Assembly (NCBI RefSeq): GCF_000495915.1
Contig: NZ_AOFQ01000026.1
Span: 1 to 64,000, forward strand
Direction: 5' to 3'
Source: Stutzerimonas chloritidismutans AW-1
GTDB taxonomy: Bacteria > Pseudomonadota > Gammaproteobacteria > Pseudomonadales > Pseudomonadaceae
Length of the DNA: 64,000 nucleotides
Shown one piece after another: positions 19,701 through 26,893 of this stretch. The position numbers and the translations under genes were made by a program. The notes beneath the pieces were generated by a model. It was not told the origin of the DNA. It made no database searches and saw nothing but the letters and a program-made list of their open reading frames with translations. Every line of letters starts with the position of its first letter. Position 1 is the first letter of the stretch.

Positions 19701-20452
19701 GGCTGCAGGCGGTGGCGCGTCTCGATGGCGCCGTTTGCGTTACCCGGACGGTGGCGGACGAGCTGCGCTACTGGATGCGGATCGAGGCGCGCTGGCGCCT
19801 CGACCAGTTCCATATCGATCACTCGCATCACGGGGCGGATCTCGCAAGCTCGGCGCCGAGTTCCGGCTTGCCGGCCGAAGCCGAAGCGCTTGTCGAGCGT
19901 TTGTCGCAGGCGCCCAGCATCCTCATGGTCGGCACACTGGAGCCCCGCAAGGGCTATCCCCAGGCCCTCGCCGCCTTCGACGAATTGTGGGCGCGCGGGG
20001 TCGAGGTCAATCTGGTTATCGTCGGCCGCGAAGGCTGGCGTGACCTGCCGAACGAAGAGCGCCGTTCGATTCCCGCGCTGGTGCGCGCATTGCGGAGCCA
20101 TCCGCAGCTGGGACAGCGGCTGTTCTGGATGGACGGCATCAGCGACGAATATCTCGAGCGCCTCTATGCCGGCTGTCATGGCTTGCTCGCGGCTTCGGAA
20201 GACGAAGGTTTCGGCCTGCCGCTCATCGAAGCGGCGCAGCATGGGCTGCCGATTCTGGCCAGGGATATCCCCGTGTTCCGCGAAGTCGCCGGTGAGCACG
20301 CCCGTTTCTTCCAGGCCGCCGAGCCGCAAGAGCTGGCCGATGCATTGCAAGGCTGGATCGAAGCCGGCTTCACCCCGGCCTCGCGGCAAATGCCCTGGCT
20401 CACCTGGCAACAGAGCGCGGCCAATCTTGAGCGGATTCTGCGCTCCTCGTAG
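16757..20452 (+). CDS. Trifunctional fusion: SAM methyltransferase + coiled coil + two GT4 glycosyltransferases
   Basis: The protein has 1231 aa and three recognisable parts. Residues about 1-245 form a class I SAM methyltransferase: FDIGCGRGEWLQ is motif I, VDLDD the second strand, and VVEHLEF and RPGGLLILETPN follow. Residues about 255-300 are charged and likely a coiled coil. Residues about 403-800 form a GT-B glycosyltransferase starting RLAYVSPLPPERTGIADYSA. Residues about 838-1231 form a second GT-B enzyme with VGTLEPRKGYPQALAAFDE and the EX7E motif EDEGFGLPLIE. In the E. coli O8/O9a systems, a methyltransferase-bearing coiled-coil protein (WbdD) caps the chain and holds the polymerase (WbdA). 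Here the capping and polymerising activities appear to be in one chain. No kinase domain is visible. Specificities are inferred only. Confidence 0.85.
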   Translation: MSNDFYRALEERFRAPQAEIRRRLEGYLPYLRALREHTPQPRAFDIGCGRGEWLQLLAEEGFKAEGVDLDDSMLAACHERGLQAKNQDALEALSGMADESLDLVTAFHVVEHLEFDYLQQLLPECRRVLRPGGLLILETPNSENLIVGTNNFYLDPTHQRPVPALFLEFLCQYHLFDRCRILRLQEDPALHRGDARIGVWQVLYGVSPDYAVVAQKGPTAQSNAIERLFEQKSGITLEELACRHDEDLQARLPNSGQAQDLEVIIRRQGERLVRLDEQLAKDRLLIDRLVRQIERSPTARLGRLFGRLGRPQLNMRWVKHAAATLLSRPVLRMSVVAERRPALGKPLMRLRQAWPGLDRRFAHYLSVLQGLAGGQESVTMAPRAALLLERLELLASVSEAPTPSVGRARLAYVSPLPPERTGIADYSAELLPALAEHYQIDVIVEQPLVVGQWLQAHCAIRDGAWLLQHAEQYHAVIYHVGNSHYHAWMYDLLRQVPGVVVLHDFYLSGLIWALDCDPRYAGIKWRELHYGSGHTAVAEVARATDEGRAALAYPFNRSLLDAAAGVIVHSQISLRLARQWYGPEAGADWALVPHLRQPVERERRQSARERLGIAQDAFVVCSFGLLGLTKLNDRLLSAWLASNLAAEPDGLLVFVGELGDDPYAVQLRQAIERSGLADRIRVTGWADLETFRGYLAAADLAVQLRTLSRGETSGTVLDCMNHGLPTIINANGSMADLPPEGVWRLPDEFSDAQLIEALQALYADQPARAALGKRARQLVETVHSPARCASLYAEAIERFATRAKAERQRLVAALEPLGAHPTRGALQALASRLEPSRPAVHQPQLLLDITATCRLDRQTGIERVARALTYALLANPPAGIRVEPVYLSDRGGRWHYRYACQYTAQLLGLPAGTSDYAVDACAGDRLIALDISGDSFVAATREGLFERMRADGVSTRMLVHDLLPVTRPELFPARAQEHFRAWLQAVARLDGAVCVTRTVADELRYWMRIEARWRLDQFHIDHSHHGADLASSAPSSGLPAEAEALVERLSQAPSILMVGTLEPRKGYPQALAAFDELWARGVEVNLVIVGREGWRDLPNEERRSIPALVRALRSHPQLGQRLFWMDGISDEYLERLYAGCHGLLAASEDEGFGLPLIEAAQHGLPILARDIPVFREVAGEHARFFQAAEPQELADALQGWIEAGFTPASRQMPWLTWQQSAANLERILRSS

Positions 20453-20457
20453 GAGGA

Positions 20458-20515
20458 ATGCCTTGCCTGCGGAGCGCACCGTAGCCGCTGCGCATTTTCT
20501 CCGCTGGCAAGGCAT
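20458..20515. repeat. Long imperfect inverted repeat between the GT fusion and the acyltransferase
   Basis: ATGCCTTGCC (20458-20467) pairs with GGCAAGGCAT (20506-20515). After a T/T mismatch, GCGGAG (20469-20474) pairs with CTCCGC (20499-20504). An inner GCGCA/TGCGC pair is also possible. No T-run follows, so it is not a standard intrinsic terminator. It could attenuate read-through, stabilise the upstream mRNA end, or be an extragenic palindrome. Confidence 0.5.
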
Positions 20516-20621
20516 GCAACCTTACGCTTCATCGTTCCCTGCGTTGCCACCTTGTGCTTGAATGCGCGCCGCATACTCGATGCCACCGCCCGGTGAAACC
20601 GGCCCGAACCAGAGCCTCAGC

Positions 20622-22724
20622 ATGATTCCGACTCCCGCCATTACCCCCACGCGCGGTCAGTATTTTCCCTATATCGATGGTCTGCGCGCCTTCGCCGTGC
20701 TGTCCGTACTGATCTATCACCTCAATCCGGCCTGGTTGCCCGGCGGCTTCGTCGGTGTGGACGTGTTCTTCGTCATCTCCGGCTTCGTCGTCAGCGCATC
20801 GATTGCGAGCTTCCGTGGACAGGGGCTGGGAGCCTTCCTGGCCTATTTCTATGCGCGCCGGATCAAGCGCATCTTTCCAGCACTGATCGTCTGCCTGCTG
20901 ATCACCGCCTATGTCTCCGCGTTGTTCATTCCGTCGTCGTGGCTGAGTGCAGTGAACCAGCAAACGGGCTTGTTTGCCTTCTTCGGACTCAGTAATTTCA
21001 TCCTGGCCCGGACTGGCCGCGATTACTTCGCACCGACTACCGAATTCAATCCCTACACCCACACCTGGTCGCTGGCCGTCGAGGAACAGTTCTACCTGAT
21101 CTTCCCCTTCCTGATCATCGGCTGGCTGGTTTCCCGGCGCGGACGCTGGGTATCGGTAGGCCTGTTCGCCATCGGCTTGCTGGCTTCCATGGCATTTGCC
21201 GGCTGGCAGAGCGCGGCGAGCCCCACTCAGGCCTACTTCCTCAGCCCTAGCCGCTTCTGGGAACTGGCCGCTGGCGTGCTTCTGTACCAACTGATAACCC
21301 TTTTCCCGGCCATCACCGCCAGGCCCGCAGGCAGAGTGCGCGGCTGGCTGGGTGGGGCATCCCTCGGTCTGTTGCTGCTGGCATTCGTTGTTTCCACCGC
21401 CGAGCGTTTCCCCATGCCGGGAGCGCTGCTCGCCGTGCTGGGCACGCTGGGCTTGATCTACAGCCTGCACCTGCGGGACGACCTGAAGCGCCTGCACGGC
21501 CTGCTCGGCAGCAAGCCCCTGGTGGCCGTAGGCAAGATCTCCTATTCCCTCTACCTGTGGCACTGGCCGGTCTTCGTCCTGTTCCGCTGGACGGTGGGGC
21601 TGGAAACACCATTGCTGCGCGCCATCGCGGTGCTCCTGGCCTTTGCCCTGGCGATACTCTCGTATCGCCTGGTGGAAAATCCGCTGCGCCATGCCGGGCT
21701 GGTGCGGCGCGCCCCCCAGGGCGTCGTCATAATCTGCGGGCTGCTGGTGATCGGGGGCGGCTGGTGGCTTGCCGCACGGATGGCCGACAACCTGCACGAA
21801 CTGTCGCTCAGCACCCTGAGCCGGAACCAGGACCTCTGGTACCCGCACGGCCCTGCCACGCGTGAAGGTTATCCGGGCTGCACGGCCGAGCCCGAATACC
21901 ACGATGTCGAAGGCGGGTTGCTGCTTATTTACAAGCCGCGCGGCTGTGCTGAGCCCCGCCCCCTCGGCGAAGCCAGCATTCATGTGATCGGCGACTCCCA
22001 TGCCCTGGCCTATGAAGGTCTGTTCAAGCAGTACGCCATCGCCCGCTCGGTACAGATCAACGCCTACAACAATGGAGGCTGCCCCTTCATCAGCCTGCAA
22101 CCCTGGCGAGACCTGGACAACGCCGACTGCCGACGCTATGCCGACGCCGCGTTGCGCCATTTGCGTGAGCGCATCAAGCCTGGCGATATCCTCTTCCTGC
22201 CGTCGCTGCGCATACCGCGCTTCTCCGACCAGTGGGCCTATTTCGGCGAGGCCGATGCGCAAAGGCAGATGTTCGGTGCCGAAGCCCGTGCCGGTCGCGC
22301 CCGTGCCGAGGCGAATGCAATCGAGGTGCTGCGCGAATTCTCCGAGCGGGGCGTACAGATCGTCTTCGAGGCACCCAAGCCCCTGTTCAAGGCGCCGCCT
22401 TTTCGCTGCGCGGATTGGTTCAATAGGGCTAATCCCATCTGCGCGCAGGGCCTGCAAATCCCCCGGGAACTGATCGAGCGCTTCCGTGGCCCCGTATTGG
22501 CCAGTTACGATCATATCGCCAGCGCCGTACCTCGAGTCGGCGTCTGGGATCCACTCCCGGTTCTCTGCCCGGAGCCCGTTTGCGAAGCCGTGCGCGGCGA
22601 ATTGCCGCTTTATCTTGACGGTGATCACCTGAGCGGATACGGCAACCTCCAGTTGTTCCGCGCGTTTGACGCCTACATGGCTGATCGTCTGAATTCTGCC
22701 GCCTCTAAATCGGATAAAAGGTAG
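20622..22724 (+). CDS. Acyltransferase family 3 with C-terminal SGNH domain (OafA-type)
   Basis: This is a 700-aa inner-membrane O-acyltransferase. The N-terminal half has about ten helices and the family signatures YIDGLRAFAVLSVLIYH, GGFVGVDVFFVISGF and SLAVEEQFYLIFPF. The C-terminal half is a periplasmic SGNH-hydrolase-like domain with GDSH near residue 455 and the DGDHLSGYG block near residue 665, which carries the other catalytic Asp/His. OafA-type enzymes O-acetylate O-antigen or peptidoglycan sugars outside the membrane. The start at 20622 (MIPTPAITPTRGQYFPYIDG) is preferred to an upstream in-frame ATG at 20562 because the family begins just before the first helix. The gene follows the exporter operon in the same direction and probably decorates the exported glycan. 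Confidence 0.9.
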   Translation: MIPTPAITPTRGQYFPYIDGLRAFAVLSVLIYHLNPAWLPGGFVGVDVFFVISGFVVSASIASFRGQGLGAFLAYFYARRIKRIFPALIVCLLITAYVSALFIPSSWLSAVNQQTGLFAFFGLSNFILARTGRDYFAPTTEFNPYTHTWSLAVEEQFYLIFPFLIIGWLVSRRGRWVSVGLFAIGLLASMAFAGWQSAASPTQAYFLSPSRFWELAAGVLLYQLITLFPAITARPAGRVRGWLGGASLGLLLLAFVVSTAERFPMPGALLAVLGTLGLIYSLHLRDDLKRLHGLLGSKPLVAVGKISYSLYLWHWPVFVLFRWTVGLETPLLRAIAVLLAFALAILSYRLVENPLRHAGLVRRAPQGVVIICGLLVIGGGWWLAARMADNLHELSLSTLSRNQDLWYPHGPATREGYPGCTAEPEYHDVEGGLLLIYKPRGCAEPRPLGEASIHVIGDSHALAYEGLFKQYAIARSVQINAYNNGGCPFISLQPWRDLDNADCRRYADAALRHLRERIKPGDILFLPSLRIPRFSDQWAYFGEADAQRQMFGAEARAGRARAEANAIEVLREFSERGVQIVFEAPKPLFKAPPFRCADWFNRANPICAQGLQIPRELIERFRGPVLASYDHIASAVPRVGVWDPLPVLCPEPVCEAVRGELPLYLDGDHLSGYGNLQLFRAFDAYMADRLNSAASKSDKR

Positions 22725-22784
22725 TAGACGATTACGCAACTAATACTGATGTCGCGAAGGCCTCAATTTAATCGCCTGTCGCCC

Positions 22785-22814
22785 TTGTTTGTCGCGCGGA
22801 AAAATGTGTAGCAT
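22785..22814 (+). promoter_or_regulatory. Candidate sigma-70 promoter for the first DUF4214 gene
   Basis: TTGTTT (22785-22790) and TAGCAT (22809-22814) are separated by 18 bp, with a TG just before the -10 element. Transcription would start near 22822, giving a leader of about 185 nt. The match is moderate and was found by eye. Confidence 0.3.
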
Positions 22815-22840
22815 GACCCCGCTTAATACCGACAGGCTCC

Positions 22841-22953
22841 GGTTTGCGTCTAGGAATATGACGGGATCGGCCTTACCGCGGTGTTAGACGTAACCCATCA
22901 AGGGGGGCCATGCCCCGATGGGGCATGGCAAGCAGGCCGGGCCGACGGGCCCG
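22841..22953 (+). promoter_or_regulatory. Structured 5' leader (three hairpins) of the first DUF4214 gene
   Basis: Three stems can be drawn in the RNA ahead of the gene. Stem 1 pairs GGTT..CGTCTA (22841-22852) with TAGACG.AACC (22885-22895). Stem 2 is a perfect 10-bp hairpin, GCCATGCCCC / GAT / GGGGCATGGC (22907-22929). Stem 3 is CGGGCC / GACG / GGCCCG (22938-22953). No T-run follows stem 2 or stem 3, so these are unlikely to be terminators. The ribosome-binding site (GGAG...AGGAA, just before 23005) is outside the stems. A stabilising leader for an abundant mRNA, or a regulatory RNA, are both possible. Confidence 0.5.
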
Positions 22954-23004
22954 AAACAACCAAAGCCTGTCTGTCGATTCGACTAAATATTGGAGAAGTA
23001 GGAA

Positions 23005-24747
23005 ATGGCGAACGCTATCGCATCGCAAGTACAAGCGCTGTACGTAGGCTACCTGGGCCGCGCCGCGGATCAGGCCGGTCTGGACTTCTGGACCAACGCT
23101 ATCACCGCCGGCACCTCGACCATCGAGTCCGTCGCCCTGGGCTTCACCCTGAGCCAGGAATACACCAGCAAGTATGAAGGGCTGACCACTACTCAGCTGG
23201 TTGAGCAGGTTTATTTCAATCTGCTCGGTCGCGCAGCGGATGCCGAAGGCAGCGCATTTTGGGCTGGTGAGATCGACAACGGCACCATTTCCGCTGATAC
23301 CTTGATCGCATCGATGATTAATAGCCTGGGTGCTATCGATCAGCAAGTTATCGATAACAAAGTCTACGTTGCCAACGCTTACACTGCTTCGGCTGGTGCC
23401 GCTTACAACGTTGAAGCTGGTGCAGCTGTTTTGGTTGGTGTTGATGGCACTCAGGCTTCTGTTGCTGCAGCCCTGCAGAATATCGGCAATGGTACGGTGC
23501 CGGGCGCTGTCCCTGGCCTGGCTCTGTTCAATGCTATCGAAACTGCTGAGAAAGCTCTGGCCGCTTATCAGCTGGAAGCAGCCAAGCTGGCTGTTGCCGC
23601 TGGCGATGTGGACGATGTGGCTGACAACGTAGTCATCGCCGACAAGAAGGTCGGTCTGACTCTGACTGAAGCAACTGCCGCTGTTGGCTTTGCTCAAGCC
23701 GATCGTGACGCTTTGGTGTCTTCCACTACCAAAACCAGCGTTCTGGAACTTACTGCTTCCGAGGCCGCTACTGATCTCGCCGCTGCCAAGACCGCAGTGC
23801 AGGCCCAGGCAAATGGACCGCAAGCTGTCCGTACTTACGAAAGCGCAGTTGCTGCTTTCGCAGCTCTTACCGAAAACAGCGCGGCGCAGGAAGCTGCTGC
23901 TGAGGCAGGTTTCACCGCTGCTAACGGTACGATCAGCGTCGTAGAGCTGAACGCTACTCTGACCAATGACTTGACTGACGGCGCGTACGATACGATCTAC
24001 GCTGCTCTGACCTCGCTGAGCACAACTGCCGCTGATCGCGCCAAGATTGTCGATGCTGTAAGCGAGCTGCAATACGGCAGTGATTTGGTTAAGTTGGCTG
24101 ACAATGAGTATGCCATCAACAAAGCTGGCGATGCTGTTACGAAGGCTGAGACTGCGGTTAAGGCAATCACTGACGGCCAAGCATACTTGGTTGCCTTCGA
24201 TACCAAAGCTGAAGCAGACGAGCTGCTGGCTGACGTCCGTGAGGCTGACGCAGTAATCAAGGCTTTGACAGCTATCGAAGCTGAGCTGACTAAGCTCGAC
24301 GATGCTGTTACGAAGGCTGAAACCGCTCTAAGCGATTTTGAAAGCGATAACGACGTTGACTTCGTTGTAATCGATAGCCCCCTTACTCTGACTGACGATA
24401 GCAGCGATGTGCTTTATGTTGGTGCCGCTACTGGCGCTAGCGATGACGTTGTTTTCGCTAACTTTGGTGAGGGTAAGGCTGACTACATCCTGCTTGGCTC
24501 GGAGTACACCTTCAACAGCGGCGCGACTACTGCCGGTAACAACAACGTTCTTGAGTACTTCGTGATTCAAGACGGCGCGGACGCTAAGGTCGTAATTGAA
24601 ACCGCTAAGTACGGTAGCGGTAGCTTGGGCTACGATGCGACCTCTGGTGAGATCAATGCCTCCACTGACGCTGTGGTAATCGAGTTGACTGGTGTGAATG
24701 TCGCTGACTTGGCGATTGCCAACGGCGTGATTAGCTACGTAGCTTGA
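23005..24747 (+). CDS. DUF4214-domain surface protein, putative type I secretion substrate (paralog 1)
   Basis: The protein has 580 aa, is acidic and alanine-rich, and has no Sec signal peptide. Residues about 8-115 contain two tandem DUF4214 repeats with the pattern Y-x-x-x-LGRAxDxxGLxFW (VQALYVGYLGRAADQAGLDF, then VYFNLLGRAADAEGSAFWAG). A long helical middle follows, with repeated DAVTKAETA segments. A beta-rich C-terminal module (about 455-580) ends ADLAIANGVISYVA and closely matches paralog 2. No RTX GGxGxD repeats are seen. DUF4214 proteins are often exported or surface proteins, and N-terminal DUF4214 with a conserved extreme C-terminus suits type I secretion. Many codons end in T (GCT, GTT, ACT), unlike the neighbouring genes, which suggests high expression or foreign origin. 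An AGGAA Shine-Dalgarno precedes the ATG. Confidence 0.85.
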   Translation: MANAIASQVQALYVGYLGRAADQAGLDFWTNAITAGTSTIESVALGFTLSQEYTSKYEGLTTTQLVEQVYFNLLGRAADAEGSAFWAGEIDNGTISADTLIASMINSLGAIDQQVIDNKVYVANAYTASAGAAYNVEAGAAVLVGVDGTQASVAAALQNIGNGTVPGAVPGLALFNAIETAEKALAAYQLEAAKLAVAAGDVDDVADNVVIADKKVGLTLTEATAAVGFAQADRDALVSSTTKTSVLELTASEAATDLAAAKTAVQAQANGPQAVRTYESAVAAFAALTENSAAQEAAAEAGFTAANGTISVVELNATLTNDLTDGAYDTIYAALTSLSTTAADRAKIVDAVSELQYGSDLVKLADNEYAINKAGDAVTKAETAVKAITDGQAYLVAFDTKAEADELLADVREADAVIKALTAIEAELTKLDDAVTKAETALSDFESDNDVDFVVIDSPLTLTDDSSDVLYVGAATGASDDVVFANFGEGKADYILLGSEYTFNSGATTAGNNNVLEYFVIQDGADAKVVIETAKYGSGSLGYDATSGEINASTDAVVIELTGVNVADLAIANGVISYVA

Positions 24748-24806
24748 CGAAAGCCGTGTAGGCGGAGCACACCGTGTGGTGGTACACCGTCTGACTGGCT
24801 TAAACG

Positions 24807-24838
24807 AAACCCCGCTCTAACCGGCGGGGTTTTGCTTT
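24807..24838 (+). terminator. Rho-independent terminator after DUF4214 gene 1
   Basis: AAACCCCGC (24807-24815) pairs with GCGGGGTTT (24824-24832) across an 8-nt loop, followed by TTTGCTTTTA. This is a typical strong intrinsic terminator about 60 nt after the stop codon. Confidence 0.9.
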
Positions 24839-24840
24839 TA

Positions 24841-24908
24841 AACAAAAGGACACCCACTTCCAATCCACAAAGCAAAAGCACAAAAAACAAACAAAAGGAC
24901 ACCCACTT
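24841..24908 (+). repeat. 19-bp direct repeat pair upstream of the RAYT gene
   Basis: AACAAAAGGACACCCACTT occurs at 24841-24859 and again, identical, at 24890-24908. The 30-nt spacer is A-rich. The pair lies between the terminator of DUF4214 gene 1 and the REP-associated-transposase-like gene. It could be a footprint of the transposase insertion, a regulatory element for it, or a site it recognises. Confidence 0.75.
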
Positions 24909-24984
24909 TGTTTTGCTGAATTAGCCTTCTGCGCTACGCTTCATTCATTGCCCGCATCGAGCGGGCCCGGCAGGGATCGCCGAC

Positions 24985-26205
24985 ATGACACAGCCTCGCT
25001 CTATCCTCGTCAGCCTTGCCGACACCTCCTGGTATCACTGCGTTTGCCGCTGCGTGCGGCGAGCATTTCTTTGCGGCGACGACCGCCTTTCCGGCCAGAA
25101 CTACGATCATCGCCGCGGCTGGATAGCCGAACGTATGAAGGAACTGGCGCAGGTGTTCGCCATCGACATCGCGGCCTACGCAGTGATGAGCAACCACTAC
25201 CATCTGGTCGCCCACGTAGACCGCGCCCGCGCGCTGAGCTGGAGCACCGACGACGTGCTGGCGCGCTGGACGCGCCTGTTCAGCGGTCCGCCGCTGGTGG
25301 TGCGCTACTTGTCACCGGAGCGAGCAGCCCTGGGCGCCGCGGAGCTTGCGCGCATTGCGGAGTACGCTGAATGCTACCGCGCACGTCTGCACGACCTGTC
25401 CTGGTTCATGCGCGTACTGAACGAGTCCATCGCCCGCCAGGCCAACGCCGAGGACGAGTGCACCGGGCGCTTCTGGGAGGGGCGTTTCAAAAGCCAGGCG
25501 CTGCTCGATGAACAGGCGCTGCTCGCTGCAATGGCCTATGTGGACCTCAACCCGATCCGCGCCGGCATCGCCGAGACGCCGGAAGACTCGGACTACACCT
25601 CGATCCAGGAAAGGCTGGCAGACGCCAGAACCGCCACCGCACCGACTTCATTCACAGCAGCCCCCTTCGATATCCCTCCGCAAGCGCTTTCGCTTATCGT
25701 TCATCTGAGCCTGATGTTCTGGGGCGCACTGGTGCGTCATGCCCACGAACACGACACCTTGCCCAGGCTGGCGATGCTGGTCATGATCGGATTCGGGGCG
25801 GGCTGGATTACCGTTGGCCTGCTGGTGGGCGCACAGCATATGCTGGTCCGACCCAATGAGGCCCTGTTTCGCACCTTTGTGCCTTGCGCCGCTGGGGTGG
25901 CGATGTTCGTGTCGTTCGCTACATACATGAAACTGCGCGCGCGAGCACTTGTCTGGCTGGGGACGGTCAGTTATTCGCTCTACCTGTTTCACCCGGTCGC
26001 GCAGTACAGCCTGTCCTGGTTGGTACAGGCCACCGATATCGCTGTACTAAAGGGGTGGAGCACCGGTAGTTACATGCTTGCTACCGCCTCGTTGACTATC
26101 GGCATTTCCGCCCTGACGTATCGATATGTGGAAGTTCCCTTTCAAGCACTAGGGGGGCGGATCGCCAAGAACGTGGTCGAAGCGGAAAATCGCCAGCTCG
26201 CCTAA
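24985..26205 (+). CDS. Chimeric ORF: REP-associated tyrosine transposase (N) fused to acyltransferase-3 fragment (C)
   Basis: This is a 406-aa open frame with two unrelated halves. Residues about 1-225 are a REP-associated tyrosine transposase (RAYT, IS200-like Y1 family). They contain the metal-binding HxH motif in MSNHYHLVAHV (about residues 67-77), RFWEGRFKSQALLDEQALLA and AYVDLNPIRAGI. RAYTs act on extragenic palindromes. The usual C-terminal end of the family is missing. From about residue 233 (near base 25685) the sequence becomes hydrophobic, with about five helices and the acyltransferase-3 signature TVSYSLYLFHPVAQYSL, ending in YRYVEVPFQAL. The simplest reading is an insertion or recombination that joined a truncated RAYT to the C-terminal remnant of an OafA-like gene in frame. 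Neither half is likely to be fully functional. Confidence 0.75.
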   Translation: MTQPRSILVSLADTSWYHCVCRCVRRAFLCGDDRLSGQNYDHRRGWIAERMKELAQVFAIDIAAYAVMSNHYHLVAHVDRARALSWSTDDVLARWTRLFSGPPLVVRYLSPERAALGAAELARIAEYAECYRARLHDLSWFMRVLNESIARQANAEDECTGRFWEGRFKSQALLDEQALLAAMAYVDLNPIRAGIAETPEDSDYTSIQERLADARTATAPTSFTAAPFDIPPQALSLIVHLSLMFWGALVRHAHEHDTLPRLAMLVMIGFGAGWITVGLLVGAQHMLVRPNEALFRTFVPCAAGVAMFVSFATYMKLRARALVWLGTVSYSLYLFHPVAQYSLSWLVQATDIAVLKGWSTGSYMLATASLTIGISALTYRYVEVPFQALGGRIAKNVVEAENRQLA

Positions 26206-26893
26206 GCGGATTGGTTCAGGGGCTGTTCGGCCCAGCTCTCGCATCTCCTGATGCATCGTTATTCTTGGATCTGATACGTACGGCTGTTTCCTGAAGTAGA
26301 CGCTGCCATGTTGATGGTGATGCATCAGGTCTAGGTCGGCGGGCCCGCTTGCCGTTTTGCGAGTCTATTGGGCTTCTTCAGTGGGCGGGGCGGTGATGAG
26401 TCTCGCCTGTAGAGAATGTCTTTAAATTCCAGCCAGAGGCTGCTTGGAACCACCCGTTGAAAGTCGGCGGCTTGCTTTGAGGTGGGATTCTCTTTTTGCA
26501 ATAGCTTGCGATATACGAATTCGGCTGCGGTGCAATGCATGGCTAGCGACCGCCTTATTTGTTGCCGTTTACTTAAATGGATTGAGCTTAAGCGGTTTGC
26601 GGGTGGGCGGTGAGAAGGGGCTTGTGCTTGATAATTTCCAATAGCAAATGTGATGTCAGGGATAAAAGCTATTAGTCGTGGAGCTGATATTCGGTAGTTT
26701 TTGATATTAAAGTGCTGCTACGGTGCGACAGACGGTACTGCAATTATCGTTTTCTCTCTTTTTTGTTCAGCGTTTTTAGCTAAAAAAGATTCACCAGCTT
26801 GGAACAGGCTATGCCTTTGGGCATCAAGTTGGAGTGGGCCAAGCCCTAAGATGCCTTAGCACAATAAATCGTTCTGGAATTGGAGATATTCGT
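26206..26893. other. 688-nt AT-enriched intergenic region ahead of DUF4214 gene 2
   Basis: No convincing gene is visible. An inverted repeat (CCTGATGCATC at 26247-26257, GATGCATCAGG at 26319-26329) follows the chimera. A minus-strand frame of 69 codons (26331-26540) has a somewhat protein-like composition but no recognisable family. From about 26450 the DNA is much more AT-rich than its surroundings. A perfect 14-bp palindrome, TTTTTAGCTAAAAA, is at 26773-26786. The promoter and leader of the second DUF4214 gene must lie here, and its Shine-Dalgarno (TTGGAG) is at about 26879. AT-rich DNA of this kind is a usual target of MvaT/H-NS-type silencers. Confidence 0.5.

Noticed and set aside
22907-22953. 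Hairpins before DUF4214 gene 1 as a terminator of the acyltransferase gene
   Set aside because: No T-run follows either hairpin and they lie nearly 200 nt after the acyltransferase stop, inside the likely leader of the next gene.
24841-24908. CRISPR array
   Set aside because: Only two copies, the 'spacer' is A-rich low-complexity DNA, and there are no cas genes.
26331-26540. 69-codon minus-strand gene in the AT-rich gap
   Set aside because: Composition is somewhat protein-like, but there is no family, no clear ribosome-binding site and no conservation evidence; mentioned only in the region entry.
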